A stretch of DNA of 64,000 bases from RGIG6919 sp045531905 (GTDB taxonomy: Bacteria; Bacillota; Clostridia; Lachnospirales; Lachnospiraceae). Both the position numbers and the translations under genes were made by a program. The notes below the pieces were generated by a model. The model did not search any database and was not told where the DNA came from. It saw only the letters and a program-made list of their open reading frames with translations. The first letter of the stretch is position 1. Every line of letters starts with the position of its first letter. The stretch covers positions 138,707 through 202,706 of the forward strand of contig JAZSEY010000013.1 of assembly GCA_045531905.1 (NCBI GenBank). The letters are read 5' to 3'. This document shows, in pieces, positions 53,437 through 62,408 of this stretch.

Positions 53437-53799
53437 ATGTATGATAATAACCTTACAAAAGAAGAAAGAAAAGCAATTAAAAAAGGCAAGGCTTATAAGT
53501 CCTGGAACAAAAGTAGATGGATGGTGATACTTGCATTCCTGATATGGGCGTTTGGTGGTATGGGCTTAGTACATATCAATGATGTTACAAGTGCAATTTA
53601 TACCATTGGTCTGTTGGTATGTCTGGTTGCCTTGTTCTATTTTCTTGTGTTCTCCTGTTGGAAATGCCCCGTGTGTAAAGAAAAACTTCCGGCAAGAGAT
53701 TTGCCTGCGAGTACAGCATCCGCTCGCGTGCCAGTGCTTGTGAAAACATGTCCTCATTGTGGTGCTGATTTGACGGAACAAAGCGAGGTAGCAAAATGA
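53437..53799 (+). CDS. Small membrane protein with zinc ribbon
   Basis: 120 residues: a basic N-terminus, two membrane segments (about 29-47 and 52-73), then a C-terminal zinc ribbon with CPVC (about 76-79) and CPHC (about 106-109) separated by a flexible Ala/Pro/Ser stretch. GGGAGG precedes the ATG by about 8 bases. Its stop overlaps the start of the next gene (ATGA). Function unknown. Confidence 0.7.
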   Translation: MYDNNLTKEERKAIKKGKAYKSWNKSRWMVILAFLIWAFGGMGLVHINDVTSAIYTIGLLVCLVALFYFLVFSCWKCPVCKEKLPARDLPASTASARVPVLVKTCPHCGADLTEQSEVAK

Positions 53800-54572
53800 A
53801 AATAACAGTACTTGTTGAAAATACTTCCAGCCGTGCTGATTGTGAAGCGGAACATGGATTATCTCTTTATATTGAAATAGGGGACAGACGCATTTTGTTC
53901 GATATGGGGCAGTCTGATTTGTTTTCGAAGAATGCTGAACAACTAGGGGTAAATTTGGAAAACGTAGATATGGCTGTATTGTCCCACGGGCATTACGATC
54001 ATGGTGGTGGATTAAAAAGGTTTTTGGAAGTGAATGCAAAGGCACCTGTCTATATCAATCAATATGCCTTTGAACCACATTACAATGGTGTGGAAAAATA
54101 TATCGGTCTTGATAAGGCATTAGAAAACAATAGCAGATTCGTATATGTAGGGGATGCGTTGCAGATAGACAAAGGATTGGCATTGTATTCCTGTAATGAC
54201 AGAGAACAGAAATATCATCTGGGGAGCTTTGGTTTAAACATGGAACAGGATGGTGTTTTGGTGCCAGATGATTTTCGTCATGAACAGTATTTGCTGATAG
54301 AAGAAAATGGAAAAAGAGTTTTGATCAGTGGCTGTTCTCACAAAGGCATTATGGACATTGTAGATTGGTTCCGTCCGGATGTGCTTGTGGGGGGATTCCA
54401 TTTTTCAAAACTACCATTAGACGACACACTGAAAGGTTATGCTGAGTATCTGGATTCCTTTCATACAGAGTACTATACCTGTCATTGTACAGGAACAGAA
54501 CAGTATAAATACATGCGCCAATACATAACAAAATTGCAATACATATCAGTTGGCCAAATGATTACAATATAA
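53796..54572 (+). CDS. MBL-fold metallo-hydrolase
   Basis: 258 residues: metallo-beta-lactamase fold with VLSHGHYDHGGGLKR (HxHxDH-type metal motif, about residue 63), SGCSHKGIMDIV and a late CHCTG. It resembles the clostridial group annotated as dihydropterin-6-methyl ribofuranosylaminobenzene phosphate synthase-like hydrolases. Translationally coupled to the zinc-ribbon gene. The substrate is unknown. A large nested palindrome starts at its stop codon. Confidence 0.85.
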   Translation: MKITVLVENTSSRADCEAEHGLSLYIEIGDRRILFDMGQSDLFSKNAEQLGVNLENVDMAVLSHGHYDHGGGLKRFLEVNAKAPVYINQYAFEPHYNGVEKYIGLDKALENNSRFVYVGDALQIDKGLALYSCNDREQKYHLGSFGLNMEQDGVLVPDDFRHEQYLLIEENGKRVLISGCSHKGIMDIVDWFRPDVLVGGFHFSKLPLDDTLKGYAEYLDSFHTEYYTCHCTGTEQYKYMRQYITKLQYISVGQMITI

Positions 54573-54687
54573 AAACTCGTATTCTCAGAGTCTCTGTGCC
54601 CATCGGTACTTGGATTGTGTATTATACAATCCTATGTACCGCTATGAGGCACAGGAAAATGCAAATGTCTCTGAGATACGAGTTTTT
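54571..54687. repeat. Nested palindromic element, copy 3
   Basis: 117 bases. Outer stem of 19 paired bases with a single bulge (54571-54590 with 54669-54687), flanked by A-run and T-run so it can end transcription both ways. Inner CGGTAC (near 54604-54609) with GTACCG (54636-54641) and apical GGATTGT/ACAATCC match copy 2 in sequence. It fills the convergent gap between the MBL and MFS genes. Confidence 0.85.
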
Positions 54688-54688
54688 T

Positions 54689-56011
54689 TTATTCTGCTTC
54701 TTTTTTAGGAGCCTTTACCATTACTAATGAAATAATCAAAGCAATGATGTAAAGTGCAAGTGTTGCATATAATACATACTGATATCCAGTAGGATTTACA
54801 GTAATCATTTCAACTGTACCATCTGCTAATGCATGCTCAATCTGAACTTCCTTACCAAACTTCTGAACAATAAATGCAGCCATCTGGTTACCGGTAAGAC
54901 CTGCGAATGCCCAAGCAGATAATGTGATACCATGAATCGCACTGATGCTTCCCATACCGTAGTGGTCAGAAAGTAATGTAGGTACGTTTGAGAAACCACC
55001 ACCGTAGCCTGCATTTACCATGAAGATTAATGCGAGTACTAAAACAGTAAGAACGATGTTTCCGTTACCATTTGCGATACCGCCTGTGAATAATACGATA
55101 CCAGTTAATGCAATAGAGATAACAAAGATTAACTTGTAGATTGTATTTCTATCCTTCATTGTATCAGCCCATGCAGAGAAACCAAGACGTCCGCCTGCAT
55201 TAAAGATAGCAGATACTGTTGAGATAATACCAACTGCACTGGCAAGACCGATACACTTGATAATCATCTTTTCCTGAGAAATTAATGCCAAACCACATGT
55301 GATGTTGATGTAGAACATTAACCAAATACCGATGTAGTTTGCGATTGGTCTTGTCTTTAATACAGATACAAGACTCTGCTTTTCTTCAGCAGGTGGCTCA
55401 ACCCAACCTTCTGGCTTATGTAATAACAAATGTCCAACAAACATCATGATGAAGTAAACAACTGCTAAAATCCAAAACATCTTGTAGATACCGCCCTCGC
55501 CTAAGTTAGCAAGCAAAGACTGCATGATTGGACTTGCGATAGCCTTTGCAGCACCGAAGCCTGCAACAGCAAGACCAGTTGCAAGACCTTTTCTATCTGC
55601 GAACCAGAGCATTAAAGTCTTAACTGGTGATAAGTAACCTGTACCAAGACCGATACCCATGATAAGACCATAACATAAATAAATACCATATAACGCTAAT
55701 TTGCTTCCCTGGTGCATTCCACCATAGTAAATAAAGTAGCCTGTACCAGCCATACCTGCTGCGAAGCAGATTGTAGCGATGAGAGAAGATTTGTGAATAT
55801 CCTTCTCAACAATGTTTCCGAGGAATGCCGCAGACATACCTAAGAAGAAGATTGCGAAACTGAATGCCCATTCAGTTGCACTCTTTGTGTGACCAATGTA
55901 ATCAGCGATTTCTTGACTGAAAATTGACCAACAGTAAACAGTACCGATACTGCAGTGTAGGAGTAGTGCAGGGATTGCTGCACGTATCCACTTATTTTGT
56001 GGTAACTTCAT
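54689..56011 (-). CDS. OFA-family MFS transporter (oxalate/formate antiporter-like)
   Basis: A 440-residue MFS protein with 12 predicted membrane segments. GTVYCWSIFSQEIADYIG near the N-terminus, GTGYLSPVKTLMLWFADRKGLATGLAVAGFGAA (loop 4-5 region) and NAGYGGGFSNVPTLLSDHYG match the OFA group. Substrates in the group are small carboxylates such as oxalate, formate, lactate or pyruvate. The ribosome site is poor (AAGAAAAAG), and an inverted-repeat leader lies just upstream, which suggests control at the RNA level. Confidence 0.85.
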   Translation of the reverse strand: MKLPQNKWIRAAIPALLLHCSIGTVYCWSIFSQEIADYIGHTKSATEWAFSFAIFFLGMSAAFLGNIVEKDIHKSSLIATICFAAGMAGTGYFIYYGGMHQGSKLALYGIYLCYGLIMGIGLGTGYLSPVKTLMLWFADRKGLATGLAVAGFGAAKAIASPIMQSLLANLGEGGIYKMFWILAVVYFIMMFVGHLLLHKPEGWVEPPAEEKQSLVSVLKTRPIANYIGIWLMFYINITCGLALISQEKMIIKCIGLASAVGIISTVSAIFNAGGRLGFSAWADTMKDRNTIYKLIFVISIALTGIVLFTGGIANGNGNIVLTVLVLALIFMVNAGYGGGFSNVPTLLSDHYGMGSISAIHGITLSAWAFAGLTGNQMAAFIVQKFGKEVQIEHALADGTVEMITVNPTGYQYVLYATLALYIIALIISLVMVKAPKKEAE

Positions 56012-56028
56012 AACTTTTTCTTATGCAA

Positions 56029-56085
56029 ACACAGAAATTCTGTGTACTGCCCATGTGATATATATCAGGCTGAAAGCTGGGCAGT
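56029..56085 (-). promoter_or_regulatory. Palindrome and hairpin in the OFA transporter leader
   Basis: A 17-base perfect palindrome (56029-56045, 8-bp arms, one central base) lies 18 bases upstream of the start codon. Next to it is an 8-bp inverted repeat, ACTGCCCA (56046-56053) with TGGGCAGT (56078-56085). They could be an operator or a leader RNA structure. Nothing else was seen between 56086 and 56279 except an AT-rich sequence with no open frame. Confidence 0.45.
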
Positions 56086-56279
56086 GGCATAATACTTTCC
56101 CTTCTTTCCTCATATTTCGTTTCTTTTTCAGCCCGTAATAACCACAGACATTCTACTCCTATTTATGAACATTTTCAAGGGAAAATAAAGTTTTTCTTAA
56201 AAAAGAATTACCTATTAAAAAGAAAACGATGGGTATTGGATAAAAAAGTGATTCTTTTAAAACTTTTTCGGAATTATTA

Positions 56280-57080
56280 TTGACATGCATTTGTGGTTTT
56301 GTTGGGCAGAATGGTGCCGGTAAAACCACAACGATTTCGCTCATTTTGGACATCATAAAAAAAGATGCTGGTGAGATTAAAGTGTTTGGCGAGGATATGA
56401 CCCAAAATGGCGTTGCATTGAAGGAACGCATAGGCGTAGTGTTTGATGAGATGGGATTTCATGATTTTTTGACTGCAACACAGCTTAGTAAGATTATGGG
56501 AAATATTTACCAGAACTGGGATGAGTCAAAATTCTTTGGATATTTAGAGAAATTTGGTTTGCCAAAAAAGAAAAAATGCGGAGCATTTTCTCGTGGTATG
56601 CGAATGAAATTGCAGATTGCGGTTGCCATGTCCCATGGGGCTGAGCTCTTAATTATGGATGAGCCAACCAGTGGTTTGGATCCGATTGTACGAAGCGAGA
56701 TTTTGCAGATTTTTCAGGAATTTGTCATGGAGGAGAATCATACAATCTTGCTTTCCTCTCATATTACAAGTGATTTGGAACGAATTGCAGATGAATTGAT
56801 ATTCATTAATAAAGGGCAGATTATGCTGGCTGGCAATAAAGATGAGATTCTAGAGAATCACGGTTTGATGAAATGTAAGAAAGAGGACCTTGCACTCCTC
56901 GATGAAAATGATGTGATTGCGACCCGTCCATCTGCATTTTGCACAGAGGTATTGGTGGCAGACAGAGACGCTTGTGCAAAGAAATATCCGAAGATTGTCA
57001 TGGAGCAGACCACTTTGGAAGAAATCATGATATTCTATGTGAATCGTGGTTCTGTGGTGAAAACGGACGTGGAAGACTAG
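56280..57080 (+). pseudogene. ABC transporter ATP-binding protein, 5'-truncated
   Basis: About 265 residues of an ABC ATPase whose first strand and A-loop (some 30-35 residues) are missing: the frame opens almost directly at ICGFVGQNGAGKTTT, the Walker A. The rest is intact, with FSRGMRMKLQIA in place of the signature LSGGM, Walker B LLIMDEPTSGLDP and SSHITSDLERIAD. No good ribosome site or ATG precedes it. A GntR regulator usually found upstream in this ABC type is also absent. I read it as a deletion remnant, not a functional gene. Confidence 0.75.
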
Positions 57081-57093
57081 AAAGGACGTGACG

Positions 57094-57703
57094 ATGATGA
57101 AAGGTTTACTTTTGAAGGACTATTACTGTATGAAGAGTAATCTTAAGTCTTTTCTTTGGCTTACCATTGGCGTGATAGTACTTGGCGTGATGTTTGCTAT
57201 CAGTATTCATCATGGCAATATTGCAGATGTAGCAACTTCACTAGTTGTAGAAGAGGGGATGACAGAAACTGGTGTATATGATTTGTTTCGTGTAGGTGTA
57301 TGGCTGGTGATAATCATTCCTATGGCGTATGTGGGTAATGTTGTAGATTGCTTCCAGGCAGATTACAGTGCAAGTTTTGGTAAACAGCTATTTTCAATGC
57401 CGGTAACCAGTAGACAAATTGTAGGTGCAAGATATTTGGGATGTTTGTTATATGCAATGCTTAGCTTCATGGGAAGTATGCTTGCAGCTATTTGTGTGTC
57501 ATGTGCAACAAATCAGTATCCGCTGTCAGAGCTGATGATGGTATGTGCTACCTTTGGTGGCAGTTATTGAATATTTAAAAAAGCACTATGAGATTATGCT
57601 TGGAGTGCAGATTTTGACGCCACTTGTGGCGATTGTTTTGTATTACATATGCTACCTTTGTTCTGTGAAGGTGTTTGAGAGAAGGGAGTGGGAGGATGCA
57701 TAA
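57094..57703 (+). pseudogene. ABC-2 type permease, disrupted
   Basis: The N-terminal 158 residues (MKGLLLKDYYCMKSN start, several membrane segments) stop at 57570 after FGGSY. The C-terminal part continues in the next frame from about 57557 (VAVIEYLKKHYEIMLG to VFERREWEDA, stop 57701-57703). Compared with the usual permease a stretch of about one or two membrane segments seems lost as well as the frame. Together with the truncated ATPase it shows decay of the whole transporter. Confidence 0.7.
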
Positions 57704-58595
57704 AAAGATTATGAAAAAGCAACTTTTGATTTTTCTTTTGTTCAGTTTTGGCCTTGTGTGGATTCCGACCATTGCATTTGCTCTTAGCGGAGGGAAATAT
57801 GAAGGCCCTCTTATGAATTTGATTTTATCCTACAGTATGCTTTGTCCGGCAATTGCTGTACTTATTACAAGAAAACTGACAAAGGAAGGTCTTCCTGTGG
57901 TGGGGGAGAATTCCTTGCAACTAGGTATTGACCTGAAGAATAAAAAATGGATTTGGTATCTGTTTGCATTTTTGGCACCAAGCATCTATTCTGAACTGGG
58001 TTATGTGTTGATGATGCTTGTGTTTCCAGAAACCTATAATCCGGCAGGCTTTGATGTATTAGGGATTCCGAGAGTCAGTTTAGTATTGGTTACTATTTCC
58101 GGCTGGGTAACAGCCGTTATCGCATCCATTGGCGCACTAGGTGAAGAGATTGGATGGAGAACTTACTTGTATCCGAAATTGGAAAAAATGATGGGACCTG
58201 TTGGTTCGATTTTGGCCGGTGGTACAATTTGGGGAATATGGCATTTCCCTGCAAATACCATGGGGCATAACTATGGAACCGGATATTGGGGTGAGCCTTG
58301 GACTGGATACATTGTATTTACGGTTATGTGTATTGCTATGGGAGCAATGCTGTATCTGGTTACAAAGAAAACGGGCTCCGTATGGCCGGCAGTGATTATG
58401 CATGCTGTAAATAATTCTGGCAATCATCCCCTAGCTCTTTGTTGTGATATGGAGAAACTGTCCGGTATATGGGAAGAACCGACTATGCAGATGTTATTTA
58501 CAGGAATTCCTCAGATTATCATGGGTATCATTGCTGTGGTTATGATTTGCAAACTCAGCAAAGAAGGCACCTCCAATGATGAAACATCCGCCTAA
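57696..58595 (+). CDS. CPBP-family intramembrane glutamic endopeptidase
   Basis: 299 residues with about eight membrane segments. The catalytic motifs are GALGEEIGWRTYLYP (EExxxR, about residue 150), IWGIWHFPAN (His) and MHAVNNSGNHPLA (HxxxN). These membrane proteases process peptides such as bacteriocins or CAAX-like substrates. The ATG at 57696 lies 7 bases after AAGGGAG and overlaps the permease remnant. Its 3' end overlaps the convergent EamA gene by 102 bases. Confidence 0.85.
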   Translation: MHKKIMKKQLLIFLLFSFGLVWIPTIAFALSGGKYEGPLMNLILSYSMLCPAIAVLITRKLTKEGLPVVGENSLQLGIDLKNKKWIWYLFAFLAPSIYSELGYVLMMLVFPETYNPAGFDVLGIPRVSLVLVTISGWVTAVIASIGALGEEIGWRTYLYPKLEKMMGPVGSILAGGTIWGIWHFPANTMGHNYGTGYWGEPWTGYIVFTVMCIAMGAMLYLVTKKTGSVWPAVIMHAVNNSGNHPLALCCDMEKLSGIWEEPTMQMLFTGIPQIIMGIIAVVMICKLSKEGTSNDETSA

Positions 58596-59390
58596 TATTT
58601 GAGACAGAGTCATTGTTTCATGTAGAAAGAACATAGAAAACAATATGGCAGTTAAAGGCTCCAAGTAGCCACAAATAGATACTGTTTGTACTGGTATTTT
58701 TCCCAATGAATCAAAATATAGATAGCAACCGACTCCTGTGTTTATAAAACCTAAAATGCAGATTGGTAATATATCAGTAGTTTGTATGCGAAGAATGAAA
58801 CCTTGCTTGAAAAGCATGAATACAGCAACTGTCAAAAAACTGACGATAAGTTGTAATGTAGCATTTTCTAGACCGGTTATATTCTTCGCTTTTTTATTGA
58901 AAATGACCATACCGGCATATGTGAAAGCAGACATAAGTCCGCAAAAAAATCCAAAGAAACTTTTGACGTATATGTGGTTCGTTCCATTCACAAGAACCAA
59001 CCCTGCTAGGACAATTGCAAATCCAGATATGGTGGTTGGGGTTAATCTTTCGCGAAACAAAAAGGGTGATAAAAGCATGACAAATACGGGACCACAATAA
59101 TAGATAAGAGTAGCAATGCTAACGCCAATTTGTTGATATGCTTCGTAAAGGAACATCCAACTGGCACCCATGCACATGCCAGATAATATTAAAAAACACA
59201 ATGAAGACTTGCACTTAAAAAGTGTAAATGTGTGTTTTCTAGTTTTGAAAATGATAAAAAGCAAAATACTTCCAAGCATAGTGCGTAAGAATACTATTTC
59301 ATAGCTTGATAAGGCAATGTGGCTGGCGATGATTCCGTTTGCTCCAAATAGAATTAGTGAAAATATATGTTTAAAATAATTAGTCTTCAT
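58494..59390 (-). CDS. EamA-family (DMT) transporter
   Basis: 298 residues with about ten membrane segments in two EamA repeats (FGANGIIASHIALSSYEIVFLRT in repeat 1; PLTAILFSMFFLHETMTLSQILGG in repeat 2). The family moves amino acids or other metabolites. AAGGAG is 7 bases before the ATG at 59390. It diverges from a LysR gene and has a promoter (59420-59448) whose spacer is a palindrome. The last 20 residues are His/Asn-rich and lie within the overlap with the protease gene. Confidence 0.88.
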   Translation of the reverse strand: MKTNYFKHIFSLILFGANGIIASHIALSSYEIVFLRTMLGSILLFIIFKTRKHTFTLFKCKSSLCFLILSGMCMGASWMFLYEAYQQIGVSIATLIYYCGPVFVMLLSPFLFRERLTPTTISGFAIVLAGLVLVNGTNHIYVKSFFGFFCGLMSAFTYAGMVIFNKKAKNITGLENATLQLIVSFLTVAVFMLFKQGFILRIQTTDILPICILGFINTGVGCYLYFDSLGKIPVQTVSICGYLEPLTAILFSMFFLHETMTLSQILGGCFIIGGAFFAEFANHNHSNDTHDNLRNSCK

Positions 59391-59419
59391 GTTTCGCTCC
59401 TTGTGTTTTGAATGTGTTC

Positions 59420-59448
59420 ATTGTATCATAACTATTATGATTACAAAA
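59420..59448 (-). promoter_or_regulatory. EamA promoter with palindromic operator in its spacer
   Basis: Minus strand TTTTGT (59448-59443), 17 bases, TACAAT (59425-59420). The spacer is filled by a 17-base inverted repeat, ATCATAA-CTA-TTATGAT (59425-59441), of the size and form of LysR-type boxes. Confidence 0.6.
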
Positions 59449-59458
59449 ACGAATTTAA

Positions 59459-59475
59459 ATCATGATATACATGAT
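59459..59475. promoter_or_regulatory. Second LysR-type palindrome
   Basis: ATCATG (59459-59464) and CATGAT (59470-59475) with five bases between, 17 bases in all; shares the half-site ATCAT with the first box 17 bases away. It lies 24 bases before the LysR start, fit for autoregulation. Confidence 0.55.
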
Positions 59476-59498
59476 AAAATTGCATAAAGGGGTGCGTG

Positions 59499-60380
59499 AT
59501 GGATACTAATATTCAAAAATACAAAGCGTTATTAAAAACACTGGAATTGGGAAGTTTTACGAAGGCAGCAGATATACTTTCCTATTCACAGTCAGGTGTT
59601 AGCAGAATGATACAGGATTTGGAAACTGAATGGAAGGTAACACTGTTGGAAAGGAATAAAAAAGGACTGACATTGACGGCGGATGGTCAAAGTATATTGC
59701 CTTATGTAAAGCATGTATGTGATGCTTATGACAATCTGCAAATGCAAGTCAATGCAATTCATGGCTTAGAGTCAGGTTTGATTCGAATTGGTACATTTTC
59801 CAGTGTAGCTACGCATTGGTTACCTAATATGATAAAAGCGTTTCAGAAAGACTATCCGGGAATCGAATATGAATTGTTGTTGGGGGATTATACGGAAATA
59901 GAGGAGTGGATTCTGACAGGCAGAGTGGATTGTGGTTTTTTACGTTTACCGGTAAATGGGAATTTAGATTGCATTTTTTTGGAGGAAGACCGTTTGATGG
60001 CCGTGATTCCAGAAAATCATCCGTATGCAAGTTGTGAGGTGATGCCGATATCCGTTTTGTGTAAGGAGCCTTTTATGCTTTTGGAAAAGGGGGCAAAAGC
60101 AGAAATATCTGCGGTGTTTGAGAACAATCAGCTTGTGCCGGATGTACGATTTACTACATGGGATGATTATGCTATTATGTCAATGGTGGAAAGTGGTTTG
60201 GGAAACAGTATTTTGCCGGAATTGATATTGAAACGGGTGCCGTATCGAATTGTGATAAAAGAACTGGATGTGCCTGCATCCCGCAAAATTGGTTTTGTGG
60301 TGAAGGACAGTAAGACCGTTTCTCAAGCAGTGAAATATTTTATGAAGTATTTGCCATATCGGAATCAGGAGGATGTATGA
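59499..60380 (+). CDS. LysR-family transcriptional regulator
   Basis: 293 residues: N-terminal winged helix (LLKTLELGSFTKAADILSYSQSGVSRMIQDLE) and periplasmic-binding-like effector domain (GLIRIGTFSSVATHWLPNMI onwards). ATG at 59499 with AAAGGGG 6 bases ahead. It diverges from the EamA gene and overlaps the PanE-like gene by 4 bases, so both may be its targets. Confidence 0.9.
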   Translation: MDTNIQKYKALLKTLELGSFTKAADILSYSQSGVSRMIQDLETEWKVTLLERNKKGLTLTADGQSILPYVKHVCDAYDNLQMQVNAIHGLESGLIRIGTFSSVATHWLPNMIKAFQKDYPGIEYELLLGDYTEIEEWILTGRVDCGFLRLPVNGNLDCIFLEEDRLMAVIPENHPYASCEVMPISVLCKEPFMLLEKGAKAEISAVFENNQLVPDVRFTTWDDYAIMSMVESGLGNSILPELILKRVPYRIVIKELDVPASRKIGFVVKDSKTVSQAVKYFMKYLPYRNQEDV

Positions 60381-61294
60381 AATATTTAATCATCGGTGCC
60401 GGCGGTGTTGGTGGCTGTATCGGTGCATATATGACTGAAGCAAAAAAGGACGTGACCTTAATTGCCAGAGGCGAGCATTTGAAAATGATGCAGGAATGTG
60501 GTCTTCGTATGGAGACTACCAAGAAGGGGAATTATGTCATTTCAAATGTAAAGGCAACAGACATGGAACACTATGCAGAACAGCCAGATGTGATTTTTGT
60601 TTGTGTGAAGGGGTATTCTTTGATGGACACTGTACCATTTATCAAACGGGTTGCGAAGTCGGATACGATAGTGATTCCTCTGTTAAATATCTATGGAACG
60701 GGAAGTAAATTACAGGAAGAATTACCAGAACTATTAGTAACAGATGGTTGTATCTATATCGTTGGAGAAATTAAGGAACCAGGGTGTCTTTGGCAAAAGG
60801 GAGACATTTTTAGAGTGGTTTATGGTGTGCGGGAGTCATCAGAGTACCGTGCTGAGTTGGAAACCGTGAAGCAGGATTTGGAAGAAAGTGGAATCGAGAC
60901 GATTCTTTCTGACAACATCAAACGAGATGCACTGAAAAAGTATGCATATATTTCACCAGCTGCAACCTGTGGTCTTTATTACGATGCCACCGCGGGAGAC
61001 ATGCAGAAGGAAGGAGAGATTCGAGATATCTTTCAGGCGTTAGTTGGAGAAATCGATATACTGGCAAAAGCAATGGGAATTGATTTTGGAATAGATATTG
61101 TGAAAACCAATGTGGATATCTTAGATGCTTTGGCACCGGTGGCATCTACCTCAATGCAGAGAGATATTTGGCAGGGACGAAAATCGGAGATTGATGGTTT
61201 GGTATTTGAAGTGGTAAGATTAGGGGAGCAGTTTGGCGTAGAATTGCCAACATATGAGAAGATTACAAAGGAACTTTTGCAGCGGGGCTTTTAA
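60377..61294 (+). CDS. Ketopantoate reductase (PanE/ApbA)-like oxidoreductase
   Basis: 305 residues: NAD(P)-binding IIGAGGVGGCIGAYM at the N-terminus, VFVCVKGYSL, then a C-terminal helical domain with catalytic Lys in DNIKRDALKKYAYISP and STSMQRDIWQGRKSEIDG. PanE-like proteins reduce 2-dehydropantoate, but many paralogues act on other 2-oxo acids. Coupling to LysR rather than pan genes favours a paralogue. Confidence 0.85.
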   Translation: MKYLIIGAGGVGGCIGAYMTEAKKDVTLIARGEHLKMMQECGLRMETTKKGNYVISNVKATDMEHYAEQPDVIFVCVKGYSLMDTVPFIKRVAKSDTIVIPLLNIYGTGSKLQEELPELLVTDGCIYIVGEIKEPGCLWQKGDIFRVVYGVRESSEYRAELETVKQDLEESGIETILSDNIKRDALKKYAYISPAATCGLYYDATAGDMQKEGEIRDIFQALVGEIDILAKAMGIDFGIDIVKTNVDILDALAPVASTSMQRDIWQGRKSEIDGLVFEVVRLGEQFGVELPTYEKITKELLQRGF

Positions 61295-61305
61295 GGAGGA
61301 TGCAC

Positions 61306-62142
61306 ATGAAGCAGGAGCATAGTGAATATTATTATTTGAATGCCAGTGAGGCATTTCAACTATATCGTAGAAAACTGAGAATAAGTAAAGTCGTATTTAT
61401 TATTCTTTGTTTAGCAATTTTAGCAATGTATTTTGTTGATATTCTAAGCTTTGGGTGGTATTTCGTTGTCCTGTTTGGCGTGCTTTTTGTGTTTGAAATA
61501 TATGCAGTCAACAGATTTAATGTGCTGGAGAATAAAGTGTTTTTCCAGGACTGTGCTCCCGCAAAAATGTTTGATATCATTACACGATTAGAACACTTGG
61601 ATAAAAAACAAAAGGGCAGGAATACCCTTTTATTGGAAAAGGCGAGATGTTGTTTTAATTTAGCTGAAAGAGAAAACGAGGGTTGGGAGTATTTGCAACA
61701 GGTGAATTTCAAAAAGAAGATATATCATACAGAATTTATTCGCTTGATGCTCAGTACAAGTTATTATGCCTTTGCTAAGGATAGAGAAGGCTTTGACAAG
61801 GCGAAACAGCAGGCGTTTACGTTGGACCAGCATTACCCTGTTAAAAAGCATTGGCAAGAAGCCTATGAAAAAGCAAAATTATCCATTTGTCTTAAAGAGT
61901 ATTTATGGGATGAGAAATATGAAGATGCCAAAGTGGCATTGGAAAAATTGATGGCGAGTCAGAATGCGGTAGTTGATCAGGTATTGTTTTCTTATCATTT
62001 GGCAACCATTCATGTCAAAGAAGGAAATGCTGAGGCTGCCAAGCCACTGCTTCAGTTTGTCATTGATACCGGTAATGAATTAAAAGTAGTTGGACAAGCG
62101 AAGACGTTAATGGAAGAGGTATTTTTTTTGATTGATGTGTAA
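61306..62142 (+). CDS. Two-span membrane protein with TPR-like domain
   Basis: 278 residues: two membrane segments (residues about 27-43 and 50-68) with a short loop, then a cytoplasmic helical-repeat domain (ARCCFNLAEREN, YAFAKDREGFDKAKQQ, LATIHVKEGNAEAAKPLL). AAGGAGG is 6 bases before the ATG at 61306. It follows the PanE-like gene by 11 bases. Function unknown. Confidence 0.7.
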   Translation: MKQEHSEYYYLNASEAFQLYRRKLRISKVVFIILCLAILAMYFVDILSFGWYFVVLFGVLFVFEIYAVNRFNVLENKVFFQDCAPAKMFDIITRLEHLDKKQKGRNTLLLEKARCCFNLAERENEGWEYLQQVNFKKKIYHTEFIRLMLSTSYYAFAKDREGFDKAKQQAFTLDQHYPVKKHWQEAYEKAKLSICLKEYLWDEKYEDAKVALEKLMASQNAVVDQVLFSYHLATIHVKEGNAEAAKPLLQFVIDTGNELKVVGQAKTLMEEVFFLIDV

Positions 62143-62158
62143 AAAGATAAAAAATTAC

Positions 62159-62187
62159 TTGATTGATATAGTAGGATATGATATAAT
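62159..62187 (+). promoter_or_regulatory. Promoter of the toxin-antitoxin pair
   Basis: TTGATT (62159-62164), 17 bases, TATAAT (62182-62187) with TG one base ahead (extended -10). Strong match, 53 bases before the antitoxin ATG. Confidence 0.65.
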
Positions 62188-62240
62188 GAACCTATGTTAA
62201 AAAACAAAATTGTGTCAGACGATAATTGGGAGATGATATC

Positions 62241-62408
62241 ATGGAAGCTATTTTAAATGATGCAGATGTAGTTCAAGAAGATATTGATTTGTACTCAGCG
62301 CTTGATAAAGGAATAGAAGACATGAAGAATGGACGAACATTACCTTTGGAAGAAGCATTTGAGATGATTACGGAATTGAGGGAAAAACATAGACAGTCGA
62401 AAGTTTGA
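62241..62408 (+). CDS. Type II antitoxin (ParD/RelB-like)
   Basis: A 55-residue acidic protein with LYSALDKGIEDMKNGRTLPLEEAFEMI, a pattern I associate with antitoxins of RelE/ParE-type toxins in Firmicutes. The ATG at 62241 is preferred to the in-frame one at 62226, with GGGAGA about 7 bases ahead. It overlaps the toxin frame by 20 bases. It should neutralise the toxin and repress the promoter upstream. Confidence 0.65.
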   Translation: MEAILNDADVVQEDIDLYSALDKGIEDMKNGRTLPLEEAFEMITELREKHRQSKV

